Assembly: GCA_017165825.1 (NCBI GenBank)
Contig: CM029368.1
Span: 23,761,377-23,825,376, forward strand
Length of the DNA: 64,000 nt
Origin: Hepsetus odoe
Taxonomy: Eukaryota; Chordata; Actinopteri; Characiformes; Hepsetidae
Reading direction: 5' to 3'
Shown here in pieces: positions 36,634 to 48,547 of the stretch. The first letter of the stretch is position 1; every line of letters starts with the position of its first letter. The notes beneath the pieces were generated by a model, which did not search any database, was not told the origin of the DNA, and saw nothing but the letters and a program-made list of their open reading frames with translations. A program made the translations under genes and the position numbers.

Positions 36634-37346
36634 TAGGACATTGTGATCTGCAGTGAGAGTAGGGAGCAGCTTGAGGAGAACCTGGAGAGATGGAGATATG
36701 CTCTAGAGAGGAGAGGAATGAAAGTGAGTAGGTCAAAGAGAGAATACAAGAGTGTTAATGAATGGAAGGAAAGTGGAGTGGTTAGGATGCAGGGAGCAGA
36801 GGTAACAAAGGTGGAGGAGTTTAATTACTTGGAATCAACAGTTCAGTGTAACGGCGAGTGTGGAAGAGAGGTGAAAAAGAGAGTGCAGGCAGGTTGGAGA
36901 AGAGTGGCTGGAGTGATTTGTGACAGACGAGTACGAGCAAGAGTAAAAGGGAAGGTTTAGTTGAGTAGTTTGAGTTGGAGGTTTCCAAGTTAAAGATGTT
37001 GAGATTTTCGTTGAGTGTGACGAGGATGGACAGGACATGAGTATATTAGAGGGACAACTCAGGTTGGACGTTTTGGAGACAAAGTTAGAGAAGCAAGGTT
37101 GCGTTGGTTTGGACACATCCAGAGGAGAGATGAGGATTATATTGGGAGGAGGATGTTGAAGAGGGAGCTGCCAGGAAAGAGGAAAAGAGAAAGACCAAAG
37201 AGGAGGTTTATGGATCTGGTGAGAGAGGACATGCAGGTAGTTGGCTTGAAGGAGGAAGATGCAGAGGACCAGATGGAATGGAGACAGTTGATCTGCTGTG
37301 GAGACCCCTAAACTGGAGCAGCCAAAAGAAAAAGTAGAAGAGGATT
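36634..37346 (+). mobile_element. 5'-truncated RTE-clade LINE (second RTE family), inserted in a TATTA repeat
   Basis: The copy starts abruptly at 'gac att gtg atc tgc', just inside the reverse transcriptase catalytic FADD motif, and runs to the 3' end 'gagcagccaaaagaaaaag'. It is flanked by an 11-bp direct repeat, 'ttatataatat', at 36623-36633 and 37347-37357. 5' truncation with target duplication is the normal outcome of target-primed reverse transcription. Same family as the endonuclease fragment at 10.6-11.7 kb. Confidence 0.85.
36640..37312 (+). pseudogene. LINE reverse transcriptase C-terminal part, broken
   Basis: The first frame (36640-36960) gives 'DIVICSESREQLEENLERWR', 'ALERRGMKVSRSK', 'KVEEFNYLESTVQ', 'GRE VKKRVQAGWRRVAGVICDR'-type sequence and ends in a stop after 'RVRARVKGKV'. 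The next part is out of frame. The last frame (37099-37311) gives 'MRWFGHIQRRDEDYIGRRML' and 'GKRKRERPKRRFMDLV', then 'WRQLICCGDP', the standard RTE C-terminus. Catalytic motifs A and B are absent through truncation. Confidence 0.8.
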
Positions 37347-37400
37347 TTATATAATATGATATTATATTATATTACATTATATTATATTATATTATAATTT
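37347..37400 (+). repeat. (TATTA)n microsatellite, right part
   Basis: Continuation of the repeat seen at 36606-36633, displaced by the LINE insertion; it starts with the second copy of the 11-bp duplication. Confidence 0.9.
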
Positions 37401-38415
37401 TATTGCAATTAGCCTAGGCAGTTCAAGTTTCCCTCTCTAACAAATTTCACAATAAGTTTGGAGTTTTGCTTTTCTGATTTTTCTCTAGTTATTAAGGACA
37501 TTCAGACATTGATTGATAATGTTTATTAATAGCAATTTTTTGAAATGTGGATGAATGTGGTGCTTTTCCATTTGAGAACATTTTACAGCAGTCGATAAAT
37601 TAATTCAGGGAGGAACCTATCCCAGACTGTGAAACATTTTTAAGAGCTTTCCATTCAGCACTAGCACAGCCAGTTGAAACTGTGCACTCAAAGAGGCCAG
37701 CAAGGAGTATGCACTTGTTATGAGGATATTTTGGAAACAAATGAGAAAGCTCATTATGCAAGGCTGTTGGTCTGTAGCGTGTAACACAGCTTAAAGCTTT
37801 TACTTTTTAAGCCTTTTAATTCCAGACCCAGAAATAAAAGAGCAATCATGGTAGAGGTGAATCAGCAGTACCGGGTTTTCATTACAGTGTTGCACACCAT
37901 TTAAGAACTTCTAGAACTTTTTTAAGTAGAACTTCTTTAAGTAGATTCCTTCTAATCACACAATTCTACTTAACTTTTGTGGGCACAGGGTATCATATGC
38001 TTCTTCTCATTGAACATCATGACATGCTTGGAGGAGAACACTAACTGCCAATTAGAAAGGTTAGCTCCGTGACAGTGCACTCCTGTAAAGGACTTTTAAA
38101 TGTCTTTATAATGATTCATCAGCAAACACCCCTGACCGTTTTATACAGTTTAGAGTCCATTAAATGATTTATAATATTCACATTTACTGGTTTATACACA
38201 GGAGTGGAAAATAATGGCCATTTAAAAAATATTTTTAGAGGAAACACTATTACCAAGACTAACTTGCATGAAAAAAGGCAAATGGATCAATAATACTCAT
38301 TTAGGCAGCCTCTTTCATAATTGAGAGAAAATGTTAACATGCTCCCAATAAATATCAGCTATGCTTCAGGGGCTGCTGACTCTTGTTAACAGTCTAAGCC
38401 TGGTAATTAAATGTA

Positions 38416-38430
38416 GTTGCCATGGGCAAC
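38416..38430. promoter_or_regulatory. RFX/X-box-like palindrome GTTGCCATGGGCAAC
   Basis: Two perfect complementary RFX half-sites, GTTGCC and GGCAAC, separated by 3 bp. The usual optimum is a 2-bp spacer, with 0-3 tolerated. Located in unique DNA downstream of oprd1. Motif evidence only. Confidence 0.35.
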
Positions 38431-40134
38431 AAAAGCACAAGCGGTCAGTGTGTGGGAAGAGGCATTTAGTTCTTTGGCATGAAGGAGGGACTCTTGTGAT
38501 GCTACTTAAATAGAGAACATCAGGTTTTTGCGTTTATGATTACATCCATATGGGCCAACAGAGCCCCTCGTCTGAGGGGCAGATGTTAAGGCCAGGGGGG
38601 TTTCTAATTAATCAGCTTGTTGTAGTGCCAGCACACGGCACCCGGACCAGAAGCACTGAAGCATGGATCCATATAATATGGCTGCTGGTGGCTGAATATA
38701 AAACAGCAAGAACACATTTTTTGGGACACCTTAACACATTTGTCTCTTTTTGGTCAATATGATTCCTGATATAATATCAGATAACATAAAAATGTATTTC
38801 AAAACATATGGTCTGTGTTTCTGCACAAGTACTGAAATGTAACATTATTATATAGAAATTATTCAAATTATATACATATTATGTAGTCATACTAAGTAAA
38901 AAAAAACCTTTATCAGAATTGATACATATGCAAATATTTGGATAAGACTGGCTGGAGCAAACACATTTCTGCTAATTAACTGAAAAAGCTGAGCCAGACT
39001 TGCTACAGTCTGATGGCCTCATCCAAAATGTGTTTTTCTTTCCTCTATTTTTCAAAAAGAATAGCCAACATTAAAAATCTTTTGATAAAATTGTTGGGGT
39101 TTTGGCTTCATCATTTTTTCTTAATTTTTCTCTGTCTGTTGTATAGCGGTGATAGCATGCTAGAGTTAAATGCAGTCTCATAAATAATATAAATAAAGTA
39201 GCTGCATGGTTGTGTATTTTAACAGAAGCCTTTTTTTGTTCATATCAAATTATTTGATTTGTCTTTCTTCTTATTCCACTCAGTATTTTTAATCTTAAAA
39301 GTGCAACTTTTAATTTCGTATTAAATTGAAAATAAGCTTGACTGCAACTCAAAATGTGTATTACAATCTCAATGCACACTCATGCGCAGTAGTAAAAAGT
39401 TTAGCATATGATCTTTTAAAACAAGCATTATTTTATCTCTTATTTAGAGACATTTTTCAAAGGATAATGTAAATTGTTTCTATTTAAGTGATGTGGTTCC
39501 ACTTGCAGCCAACTAAATTCTGACCACTCTTGCATCTGCCTCATTCTCTATACTGGCTCTGGCTGGTTTATTTGTCATTATCAGCCAGGCTTTATGCAGT
39601 GAGCCAAAGATTTAATAGACATTCGGCTACTTCAAAGCCCTCTGCCTTAAAAGCTATCGTTCAGGGTGACTGAAATTTGCATTAGTGTGAGAGCCTACGT
39701 GATTATACTGCCCCACTCCTCTCCATGCACACATTGAAGGTAATGGAGCTCTTCAAAGACACACTAATCTGTCTCCACACTTGGGTTGATTCATATAGTC
39801 AAAACAACCCAACAACAGGGCGATGGAGAAATATTGCCAAATATGGATTTATATGATATCTATTTATATTTCATACAGGACATTAATAGTGTATGTAGAG
39901 TGTTTTCCAGCCTTGGACTGGAGGCCAGCATGATATATATTTATATATTTTTTTACATCTGATCAAATTAATCAGCTCAATAACAGCCCTAATTGAGAAG
40001 TAGTAGGTGTTAAAGCTTCCAGAACTAGTATTGACACATAAGTCAAATGGCTGTCTATTTTAATAACCAATAATAACCCATTAGTAGTATAATCAAAATG
40101 TTAAAATGACAATAGCTATCAATCTAATTAGTGA

Positions 40135-40265
40135 AGTCAATTCAGTTTAATTTAGCGTGTTTTTGCAACTGTCGTTGTTACAAAGCAGCTTTACAGAACT
40201 TGGTCCGAGCCCCCAGTGAGTAAGTCGAGGGCGAGGGAGAGGCAAGAAATTTTGAAAAGGCAGTA
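40135..40265 (+). repeat. dispersed repeat, family 6, fragment
   Basis: 'cagtttaatttagcgtgttt', then 'acaaagcagctttacagaac' and 'gtaagtcgagggcgagggag', parallels the blocks at 50915-51120 and 62255-62460. This is a very common teleost dispersed repeat of uncertain class. Truncated here. Confidence 0.6.
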
Positions 40266-41291
40266 TTTAAAGTAGAGTTACTTTTGAATACATGCCCACA
40301 TAGTAAAATTTAATATGGACAAATAATGAGCAGTGTCTCAGTGTTAACAAATAAAAAGAAAAAAAAATTTTTTTTTTAGCATTTGAGAACATGTATAACT
40401 TTGCTTATTTGTACAATGAATTTAGTGGCGCAATATGTATTTGACAATAAATAGCTACGTTTGCACAAAGATTGTTTTTTTTTTGCAATATTTTCCATAT
40501 CGCTGTAGTGGAAACTTTATTAAGCCATAAGAGTGCTAGTTTAAACATGTGTCTGCATGAGAGGCTATTTAGAAAAAGTAAGACTTTAGTAAACACAGGA
40601 GAAAGAATAACACACACTTCACACACACAGAAGGGTGGTGATTGATCTGTCCCTACTGCAGCTCAGCATGGGATGGGCTCTACTGTGAAACACACACAAG
40701 CCAGGCAGACTGGCTCCAATCTGTCACTTCCACTGAGAATCGTAGTCCCTTGGTCACACAGACAGACACAGGCACACGTGGCCCTGTCTGCTTCATCAAA
40801 GCCCCCGGCTTGCCTCAGTCTGTCGTCTCGATCACGCTGATTATCCTCAGTCTCGATATCGCTGGCTCTGTTCACTCCCTCTGTGGACTGTGCAACCAAA
40901 CACCAGACAGAAAATTCATTTATTTGCACAGACGGACTTGCGGAATGCCTTTTACTGTTGAGCTGAGGACATGAGCAGCTGGGCTTCAGGCTGAAACTGT
41001 GGATGGCTTTAACAAAATTCATATGAACTTCTTAATGTTCATCTTAAAATCCCTCATAACCTTTTAGAAAGCTTTTATGAATCCTACCCCTGGATTTCAG
41101 CCCAGAATTGGTGAACTTAATATATGTTTATCAGTAAGCTAGGAGGGGAGAGTAGGGAGAGTGGTAAACATTTTTGCTTCAGCCTGGTTTGTACTTTTAA
41201 ACTTTTATAGAACATACTTATCTGTTATAGATGAAATATTTTTTAATGTACTGCTTGGTGCTTCTTTCAAACCTTCAAAGAAGACACCAAT

Positions 41292-41294
<3 letters not shown>

Positions 41295-41356
<62 letters not shown>

Positions 41357-41380
41357 TCTCTCTCTATATATATATATATA
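41295..41380. repeat. (TA)n microsatellite with short (CT)n interruption
   Basis: About 30 TA units, a CTCTCTCTC interruption at 41356-41364, and then more TA. Self-complementary and probably highly polymorphic. Confidence 0.95.
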
Positions 41381-42702
41381 CGTATAGTTAATAGTATACT
41401 TATACTAGTATACTTATAGATAATAGTATTATTATAAATAATAGTAATGGTTTCAAAATGTTTTGTGAAATGCAAAAACCCCTGGGGTACATTGGGACAA
41501 TATATGTAATAAATCAAATTGAAAACAAATTTTTGCTACATTTTAGTGCTTTATTGCAGATGGTACAGAGACCTTTACTTTTAAGAAAAAAAAAAAAAAA
41601 AGCTTTTCAGTTTATATTGACATTAATAATTTATTATTCATTGTATCAATGAGTCTTCCCAAGTTGGATAAAGTGTGTTTGTGTTTTAAGCAGTTATTTT
41701 ACATGATAACCAACATTCAAATGCAGTATACAAAGGTTCCACACCATTATTCTTTCAAGATGATTTTTGGACGTTTTTTGGAGTAAAATAATTGTTTTTG
41801 ACCCTTTTAACTGAAAGAGAATAAATCTCCCTCTTGCATGGCAAGTAACTAGCTGAGGACACACTTTCTGCTGGTTGTGTAATTTTCCTTTGACAGTTCT
41901 TTTTTCCTAACAAATTTGGACTGTGCCTACTGACTTATTACCCAGCATCCATTCTCATTACTCCATTTGTAAATAAGCCTACAAAATTGCCTTTTCTCCT
42001 CCCTGGAATACAGGGAGGAGATGAAATCCTCACACTGTGGCACCAATTACAGAAATGGTTCATTAAGCTGTCTCAAAAACTCATATTCAAGTTTCATATT
42101 CAGCGAAACACAATTTCTTAACAATGTAATATTTTCTTTATGTATGTAGGCTAATTGTTGATGGGGGGTTCTCATCCTACTCCTTCTGGTCAAGAATGAG
42201 TATCTCAAAAGGTAGGGAACTGAGTGAATGATAAGAGGAGAATATACTGTGGCAATAAAAAAAAAAATATGTTCTGCTGAAACAGAAAGCTAGTTTAACT
42301 AAAAAGATGGCCATGAATAAGATGAAGAAATGATACTGGCTGCTGAAATATAGGTTTATGCATAAATTACCACATCAAAGCAAAGTGAGAGAGCTAACAA
42401 AATGGGGAAGGATTCCAGAGATGGAAATTACAAATAAACTATTAAAGTACAAATAATGGCTTACTTTGTTAAGTACAGTTTTCAGATATCTGTACTTTAC
42501 AACATATATTTTTCTAATGACTTTTTACTTTTACTCCTTACATAAACAACATAAAGGAAATTATAAGATGTGCAGAAGTAGCTCATGGGAGACTTGATCA
42601 CAGAAATGGTGAGTGAGTGTGAAGTTTTCGTTCATTATTTTCAGTCGATTGTTTTTGTTGTATATGAAGTGAAAATACTTTAGAAGTCTTTGAATGATAT
42701 AT

Positions 42703-42889
42703 ATTTACATTACATTTACATTTGCGGCATTTAGCAGACGCTCTTCAGAGTGAGTTCCACGTCCTAATTACAGGGACAGTCCCCCTGGAGCAATTCATGG
42801 TTAAGGGTCTTGTCCCTCAATCACCCAATGGTGATTAGAGGTGGGATTTGAACCTGCTACCTTTGATCCATAGGTCTGTAGGCAATGTG
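42703..42889 (-). mobile_element. family 1 SINE (L2 tail), head-truncated
   Basis: Read on the minus strand it ends in 'cgtctgctaaatgccgcaaa' and 'tgtaaatgtaatg', the L2-type tail, with 'ctccagggggactgtccctg' upstream and 'aggttcaaatcccacctc' (B box). The head stops shortly before the A box. Confidence 0.85.
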
Positions 42890-44309
42890 ATGTGAAGTTC
42901 AGTAGGCTTTGCACAGAAACAGCTGGTAGAAATGGACTTTAAATAGCTGCTGGTTACTTTATTAACAAAAGTATATATATATATAGGCTTTTTTCCAGCT
43001 TTTCTGCATAGATTCTTGGCCTGGCTGAAATGTATGATTGCAAAGGCAAAGTAATTAGCAAAGCAATCAGCTAAATGAATCGTGTTAGTGATTTGTAATG
43101 GCTGACTTCTTATTCAAGCTGCGTTCTAACAGCCCCTATTGAATTTACTCAAATGAGGGCAGATGTGGAATCGTTCTACATATCTGAGCTTAAAATAAAA
43201 GCCCATTATCATGTGTGTGGAGCCCTTACCCTTTCATCTTCAGCGGGTGTAAAAATCATTATCCATCGACCAGAGGAATGATAATAACGGCAATGGCACC
43301 CAGACCAGAGTACACAATATCCATCAATTCTGAAGGACAATGATTCAATACTAGGTGTGTGTGGGAGGGTTTGCTTAGGAAAAAAGGGGGCAGTAGCAAC
43401 AATGGGTCTTAATCTACACTGCTGACCTGTCAGCCTTTTCCATACTAAAATAGTAAGACAGATCAAATCCACAAATGGTTAAACCTACAATTGTACATGA
43501 GTCCAAGGCACCATTAGTCTAATGGGTTCTCTTCAGAATAACGTCAGAGTGGACCCACATTTGGTTCCTCAGTGGATAGCTATTACAAAGCCATTTTGTT
43601 TAAATGAAAATGTGAAGAGCATCTTTAAAGAGTCTCCACACCATGTACTGTATGTAGGCAGCTTGGTTAGTGGGGGGTCTGCCTCTACCTTTCCTGAAAG
43701 ACATTTACTAGAATTGCTGCTATAACAGAGCCAGTAGCTTCAAGAAAGACCATACCTGCCCATTATGTGAACTCTTTTCTCTTCTATAATGTGGATAGAC
43801 TATGGAATAGCTTCATATGACAAACCATCAAAATTCCTAACACATATAATTCCTGCCTAACCATGATCCATTTTAGAGTACTGACTCTTTATTTTTCTTA
43901 CCTTATTCCGATGGTGCAATGTTTACCTCCCTGTATAATATGATGTTTACATCATGTCTCCAAATGCATTATGTGCATTCTCATTGCTTCCAGTGACCTC
44001 TTTTTGTGTTCAATATTTTGAACACTGCATGCTGATATTTGGGTGTCTAGCACATACATCAATGCTGGCTATGATACAGATTTAAATATTTCAATAGATT
44101 ATTAGTATTATACCCACACTGTATATATTGTAGTCATACCCTTGTAGCACCCTTGCTGCTGTACATTATGTTGTATTTCCATACGTTGCATCATGGTCCA
44201 TAGAGCATTGTTGTCGCATTACTGATTAATATAAAGTTACCTTGAACATTGTATAAAGGTTTTACACCAATTAAAGACTTCCGTAGACTTGTCAACAACT
44301 ATGAATAAT
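42890..44309. other. intergenic, nothing coding
   Basis: Unique-looking AT-rich DNA. 43020-43200 has several homeodomain-type ATTA/TAAT sites and could be a conserved element. No ORF with a recognisable domain. Confidence 0.5.
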
Positions 44310-44321
44310 TAGATATGGTCT

Positions 44322-44529
44322 TAAAGGGTGGTCTAGTGGTAGGGTATTTGCCTAAGGACCTTTGGATCAAGAGTCCCCGGTTCAAATCCCACCTCTAGCA
44401 CTACCACCACTGGGTCCCTGAGCAAGACCCTTAACCCTGAGTTGCTCCAGGGGGACTGTCCCTATAATCAGGACATGGAAGTCGCTCTGGATAAGAGCGT
44501 CTGATAAATGCCGTAAATGTAAATGTAAG
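44322..44529 (+). mobile_element. family 1 SINE (L2 tail), full-length with 12-bp target duplication
   Basis: 'aaagggtggtctagtggtag' (A box), 'ccggttcaaatcccacctc' (B box), 'gttgctccagggggactgtc', and the L2 tail 'gctctggataagagcgtctg' with 'taaatgccgtaaatgtaaat'. Bracketed by the direct repeat 'tagatatggtct' at 44310-44321 and 44530-44541. One of the best-preserved copies. Confidence 0.92.
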
Positions 44530-44541
44530 TAGATATGGTCT

Positions 44542-46850
44542 CCTGAATCTTAATCACCACAGATTTAATTGATACATTAAAACATGATTCGATTTTATTT
44601 CTTTAATATAGAATTATAGCTTTGAGGCTTATGTTGGTTGGACTGAATTAGCACTGATGGTTTATGTTAAAATACATCCCCCAGTTCTCTCTGCCCTTCA
44701 AAATACATTCATTGCATTCATTAATGCAGACTTTTCAATGAGTATTAGGACTTATTCTTATGAGCACTTTGTGAATGCCATCCCTGATCTTGTTTGAAAT
44801 TGCTTTGTTAAAGTGAATCTCAACATTATTTGGGGGTTCTCTACATTCTAAAAAAGTTCTTCACAATCAGGAATTTCCCAGGACCACCCACAGAGGAGCT
44901 AAAAGGAATTATTTTTTTATATTGCTCCAAAGAGCCTTTAATTTTTTAAGAATTTCTTTTCTATGCTTGATCATTTCTACATTTAACCAAACCTATAGGC
45001 TCAGTTTTCTTCCCATTGCGCTATGCCATCAACACTTTACAGAAAACATAATTTTGCCCTTCATTATTAAAAGCTTCTAGAAAAGCTTCTTCTCTACAAT
45101 AGTGTCAAATACCATCAATAAGATTCAAATGAATCATGGAAAAATATAGCTAAGACTTATTTTGGGTCAGCCATGCTTTGATTTAATTGTGTTGTTATGT
45201 TTGTAGTGATCAGGGCAGCTCATGCAAACAAATTGTATTAGAGCAAGTGGATTAATTTGAGTAAATTGTTTTCTATGAGCCATGTGAGTGAACTAATTCA
45301 ATATGGTTTTCAGTGCAGTGAGCACATTCTGTACTTTATGTCAGACAAATCACTGAAGCACAACAGCACTGTACAATGTGTAAGTGCATCATTCTTCAGT
45401 CATGCTCTATTAAACCCCTGTGCCCTAATGTGTTGTTAGAAAAACGTACCTCCATCCAACAGTGTGTTTGAAGATCTTCAAGACCAGTAAACACTTTTGA
45501 AAGAGTACTTGTAGTAAAATTACTCAGTAAATGTAATAAACATTTCATTTAAAAAAGCATCAATACAATGCTAAATCAAGTGTTTTTGATACCTAAGGGA
45601 CTGAAGTGCACATAGACATTGACATGTAAAATAAAACTGAATTTTTAGATATATGTATATATATGTATATATAAGCGTGTGTGTATCAAAAGTTACATTT
45701 TAACCCCTACCATTCTCATTTATTTCCTAAAGGGGTAAGGTATTTTTAACACAGTGTTGATGTACGATTACACCAAGTGCGATAATGAGGTACCTAGTTA
45801 ACTGTACTTCTGAAACAGTCAATAAAGCTTGTCAACACAGTTGGTCTATAATCAATAACTCATAGTGCATAGTGAGCAATCGATTATGAGTTATCTGTGT
45901 TCCATCTTGTGATGAGCTGGTTTACGAGGCAGTTATTTTTAACTGAGCTCTACCAACTCAGTTAATATACACAGTTGATTCACACAACCAATGGAATGTT
46001 TCTGTTTCCCATGGTGATGACAGATGAAGAACATTAACAAAGATATTTGCCTGCTATTTGGCCATTCATTTGTTTATTTTTTCTTTGCTAATTGGCTCAG
46101 CCTCTAGAGCTTGCCGTTAAGTGCTATCTCAACCACAAATGTTTCACAGTGGGGAGACATGAGAAGAAATGGAAGACAATGAGAGAGTGATGCTGCGTTA
46201 AAGGAAGGACGTAAAAGGGCTCTCTATAGGTGTCCCAAAGAACATTTTAAAAGGGGTACTAGGGGATGATGGAGAAGGAGATGATCCTTGCAAACAAATA
46301 TGAAAGAGAAAGTCCTTTAAAAGTGTAAGGAAACAAAGATGTAATTAGAATGTCTTATTTACATGAGTCTTTTTCTTGCTTGATCTTAGCAACACCACAG
46401 GATTGCATTTTTCAGCTACTACAAAACCTGCTGGAGTTACTCACAAGTATTACTAATAAGCACAAGCTCGTTCTGGGTAATTTCTGATAAGTTAATGGGA
46501 ACAGTAATTCTGAATGGATACCATAATTTCGTTCTGTCTACTGCTTTAATCACTGAAGCCACATGATTATTTCTTATTTTTTGTGATTAGGTTTAGGCAT
46601 AAGGGGGGGTGAAGTGTGAGCACTTTCTGTATAAAACATCTTTGTGGTTTGTAAAAAGAATTCATCCTTAACACAACCAAAGTTAACTCTACAGATCATA
46701 GGTAGGTTGCTGGCAGATTTCAATTTTGTTATCAAAAAACCGCCAGGCAAGAGCAACACATGTACTGTCCAAGATGCCACTGGACATTTAGACTTTTATG
46801 CAGGAGTGCATAGAGGCAGTGGTGATCAGTGCATGCATGGCAGGGGCTAC
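44542..46850. other. intergenic, nothing coding
   Basis: AT-rich DNA with no recognised feature apart from short TATATG repeats near 45650-45675. Confidence 0.5.
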
Positions 46851-46859
46851 AGCTGCAGG

Positions 46860-47200
46860 TGAAGACCATACAGGACACAGTCCACCTTCATAGCCATTCC
46901 TTTAGATCTTATTAAATCCTTTGGAATGGTCCTGAAATACAAAAGGGAAAACAGGGAGAACAAAGCTGCAAAAAGGTTTGCACAAAAGCTTTTTATCAAC
47001 TGTTGATGCTCTGCATCTTGTCCAAAGAAAAAAAAAGCCATTTAGAAGAGCTCATTGAACAAAGTGGTCCATGCATACAACTGCAGAAGAAGTGAACCCA
47101 AAGAAATTTCCCTATATTATCTGTGTTTTGGCACATCTCCATGTTTGCCCATTGATCAGGATGGCAGAGATGCCAACCACTTACCCTGCAAATTTGTATG
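46860..47200 (+). pseudogene. Ty3/gypsy-type integrase relic
   Basis: The + strand frame beginning at 47055 reads 'NKVVHAYNCRRSEPKEISLY', then 'YLCFGTSPCLPID'. This matches the highly conserved end of the integrase core of vertebrate Ty3/gypsy elements (the HAYN...S.YYL.FG..P.LPID signature). Upstream (46860-47050) the similarity fades and is broken by stops. An isolated old fragment; no LTR nearby. Confidence 0.65.
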
Positions 47201-47213
47201 CATGAAAAAATTG

Positions 47214-47678
47214 TGTGGGTGTTGGTGGTCTAGTGGTAAGATACTCGTTTACAGATCGCAGGTTTGAATCCCACCTCCAGCACTACCATCATCGGGTTTC
47301 TGAGCAAGACCCTTAACCCTAAGTTGCTCCAGGGGGGGGCAGTGGTGGCCTAGTGGGTAGGGTGTTAGCCACATGATCGGCGGATCGGGGGTTCGAACCC
47401 CTTCCCAAAGGGTTGCCCTGAGGTACCCTTTAGCAAGGTGCCGTCCCCGTCCCGCTCCTCCCTGCGATGGGCTGGCGACCTGTCCAGGGTGCGTCCCCCG
47501 TCCTCGCCCTGTGTGCGCTGGGTTGGACACCAGCACTCCCCCGCGACCCCGTTTGGGACAAGCGGCAGATAATGGATGGATGGATGGATGCTCCAGGGGG
47601 GGGATGACCCTGTAGTTAAGAAATGTAAGTCGCTCTGGATAAGCGCGTCAGCTAAATGCCGTAAATGTAAATGTAAAA
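47214..47678 (+). mobile_element. family 1 SINE (L2 tail), split by a family 2 SINE
   Basis: Head 'gggtgttggtggtctagtgg', B box 'aggtttgaatcccacctcc', body to 'aagttgctccaggggggg'. A 251-bp insertion follows, and then the rest: 'aagtcgctctggataagcgc' and 'gctaaatgccgtaaatgtaa'. The two halves join perfectly once the insertion and one copy of its duplication are set aside. Confidence 0.92.
47340..47590 (+). mobile_element. family 2 tRNA-SINE with RTE-type tail, nested
   Basis: Head 'cagtggtggcctagtgggta' (A box) and 'gggggttcgaacccct' (B box); body 'cctgcgatgggctggcgacc'; 3' end 'gcgaccccgtttgggacaag' plus 'cggcagataatggatgg' and a (GGAT)n tail. The tail parallels the 3' end of the RTE LINE at 55878-55935, which suggests that this LINE's machinery mobilises it. 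A perfect 13-bp duplication, 'ctccagggggggg', flanks it (47327-47339 and 47591-47603). Little decay, so a recent insertion. Confidence 0.92.
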
Positions 47679-48547
47679 ACTGAATGGAAGAAGCTTTTCA
47701 GATTGCAGTTATGGCTTGTGAAGAAGGAAAAAAAATGAAAAGTGAGTGTTTATCCAGAGACAGGGTACTAGTTTGCACCCTGCCCCCCAGAGCAGGCCCT
47801 GGAAAACTGCGTTCATACTGGATGATGTTTATGTCATCCTGAAAAAAATCCTGAGAGTTCAGTGTACAAGGTGAAATTGGATAGCGGAAAAGGGCCTACT
47901 ATGTGCCTGCATGGGAACTACCTCTTGCCTTGACTCCCGTTCATTAGAGAGACCAGACTACAGATATAGAACTCATCAGCAAGACACCAGAATAGTCAGT
48001 CACAGAAGAGAATAAAACAGAGCTTGGAAGAGACTAATATCAGTGGGGAGAAGCAATGCATTTTTGCATTCAGATGGAAAAACTCTGATTGTGGACAGAA
48101 GCCAGTCTCACAGCTAAATCTGCCACAATGTAAACCAGCAGTGCTCACATATGACAAGCTGGCCATCCCTGCCTGGGTTCACATAGCACGCATCTGCACC
48201 AAAACAGTACGAGGATAAGCTCAGTTTTGGAGACCCAGAACCAAAGACAGAGGAAAAAAAGGAAACCACCAGATGTTGGTAACAACCCAAGTAATCCACA
48301 TATACAAAGGAATCAAAAGAAATAAGTTCATAAATGAACTTATGTGTATGTATACAGGGAATGTGGAATGACACAAATGGAATGACACAGGGAATACATA
48401 TTGAACACGCTTACTGAAATTTATTTTGTAATTAATTACTTTACATTACTTTACTAATGAAAGCTTCAAGATACCTTCAATATGAAGAAACTAGTCGCAT
48501 GTGTTACTCTGGTGCGATTATGGCACATTCATCCACACAAACTGTCT

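Larger units (their letters stand above)
37401..42702. other. intergenic region, gene-free
   Basis: Mostly unique AT-rich DNA. Noted: an X-box palindrome at 38416, a dispersed repeat at 40135-40265, a CG-richer unique block at 40630-41030 that is open on both strands for over 100 codons without any recognisable domain, and a long (TA)n run. The block at 39480-39800 looks unique and information-rich (includes an octamer-like ATTTGCAT) and may be a conserved non-coding element, but this was not tested. Confidence 0.5.

Noticed and set aside
36643..36960. 105-codon frame that could look like a small host gene
   Set aside because: It is the C-terminal part of an RTE reverse transcriptase, bounded by a target duplication.
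47340..47420. Possible tRNA genes at SINE heads (A and B boxes present; also at 11177, 44322 and 53650)
   Set aside because: The boxes are followed by SINE bodies and LINE-type tails, and no cloverleaf with a paired acceptor stem is evident.
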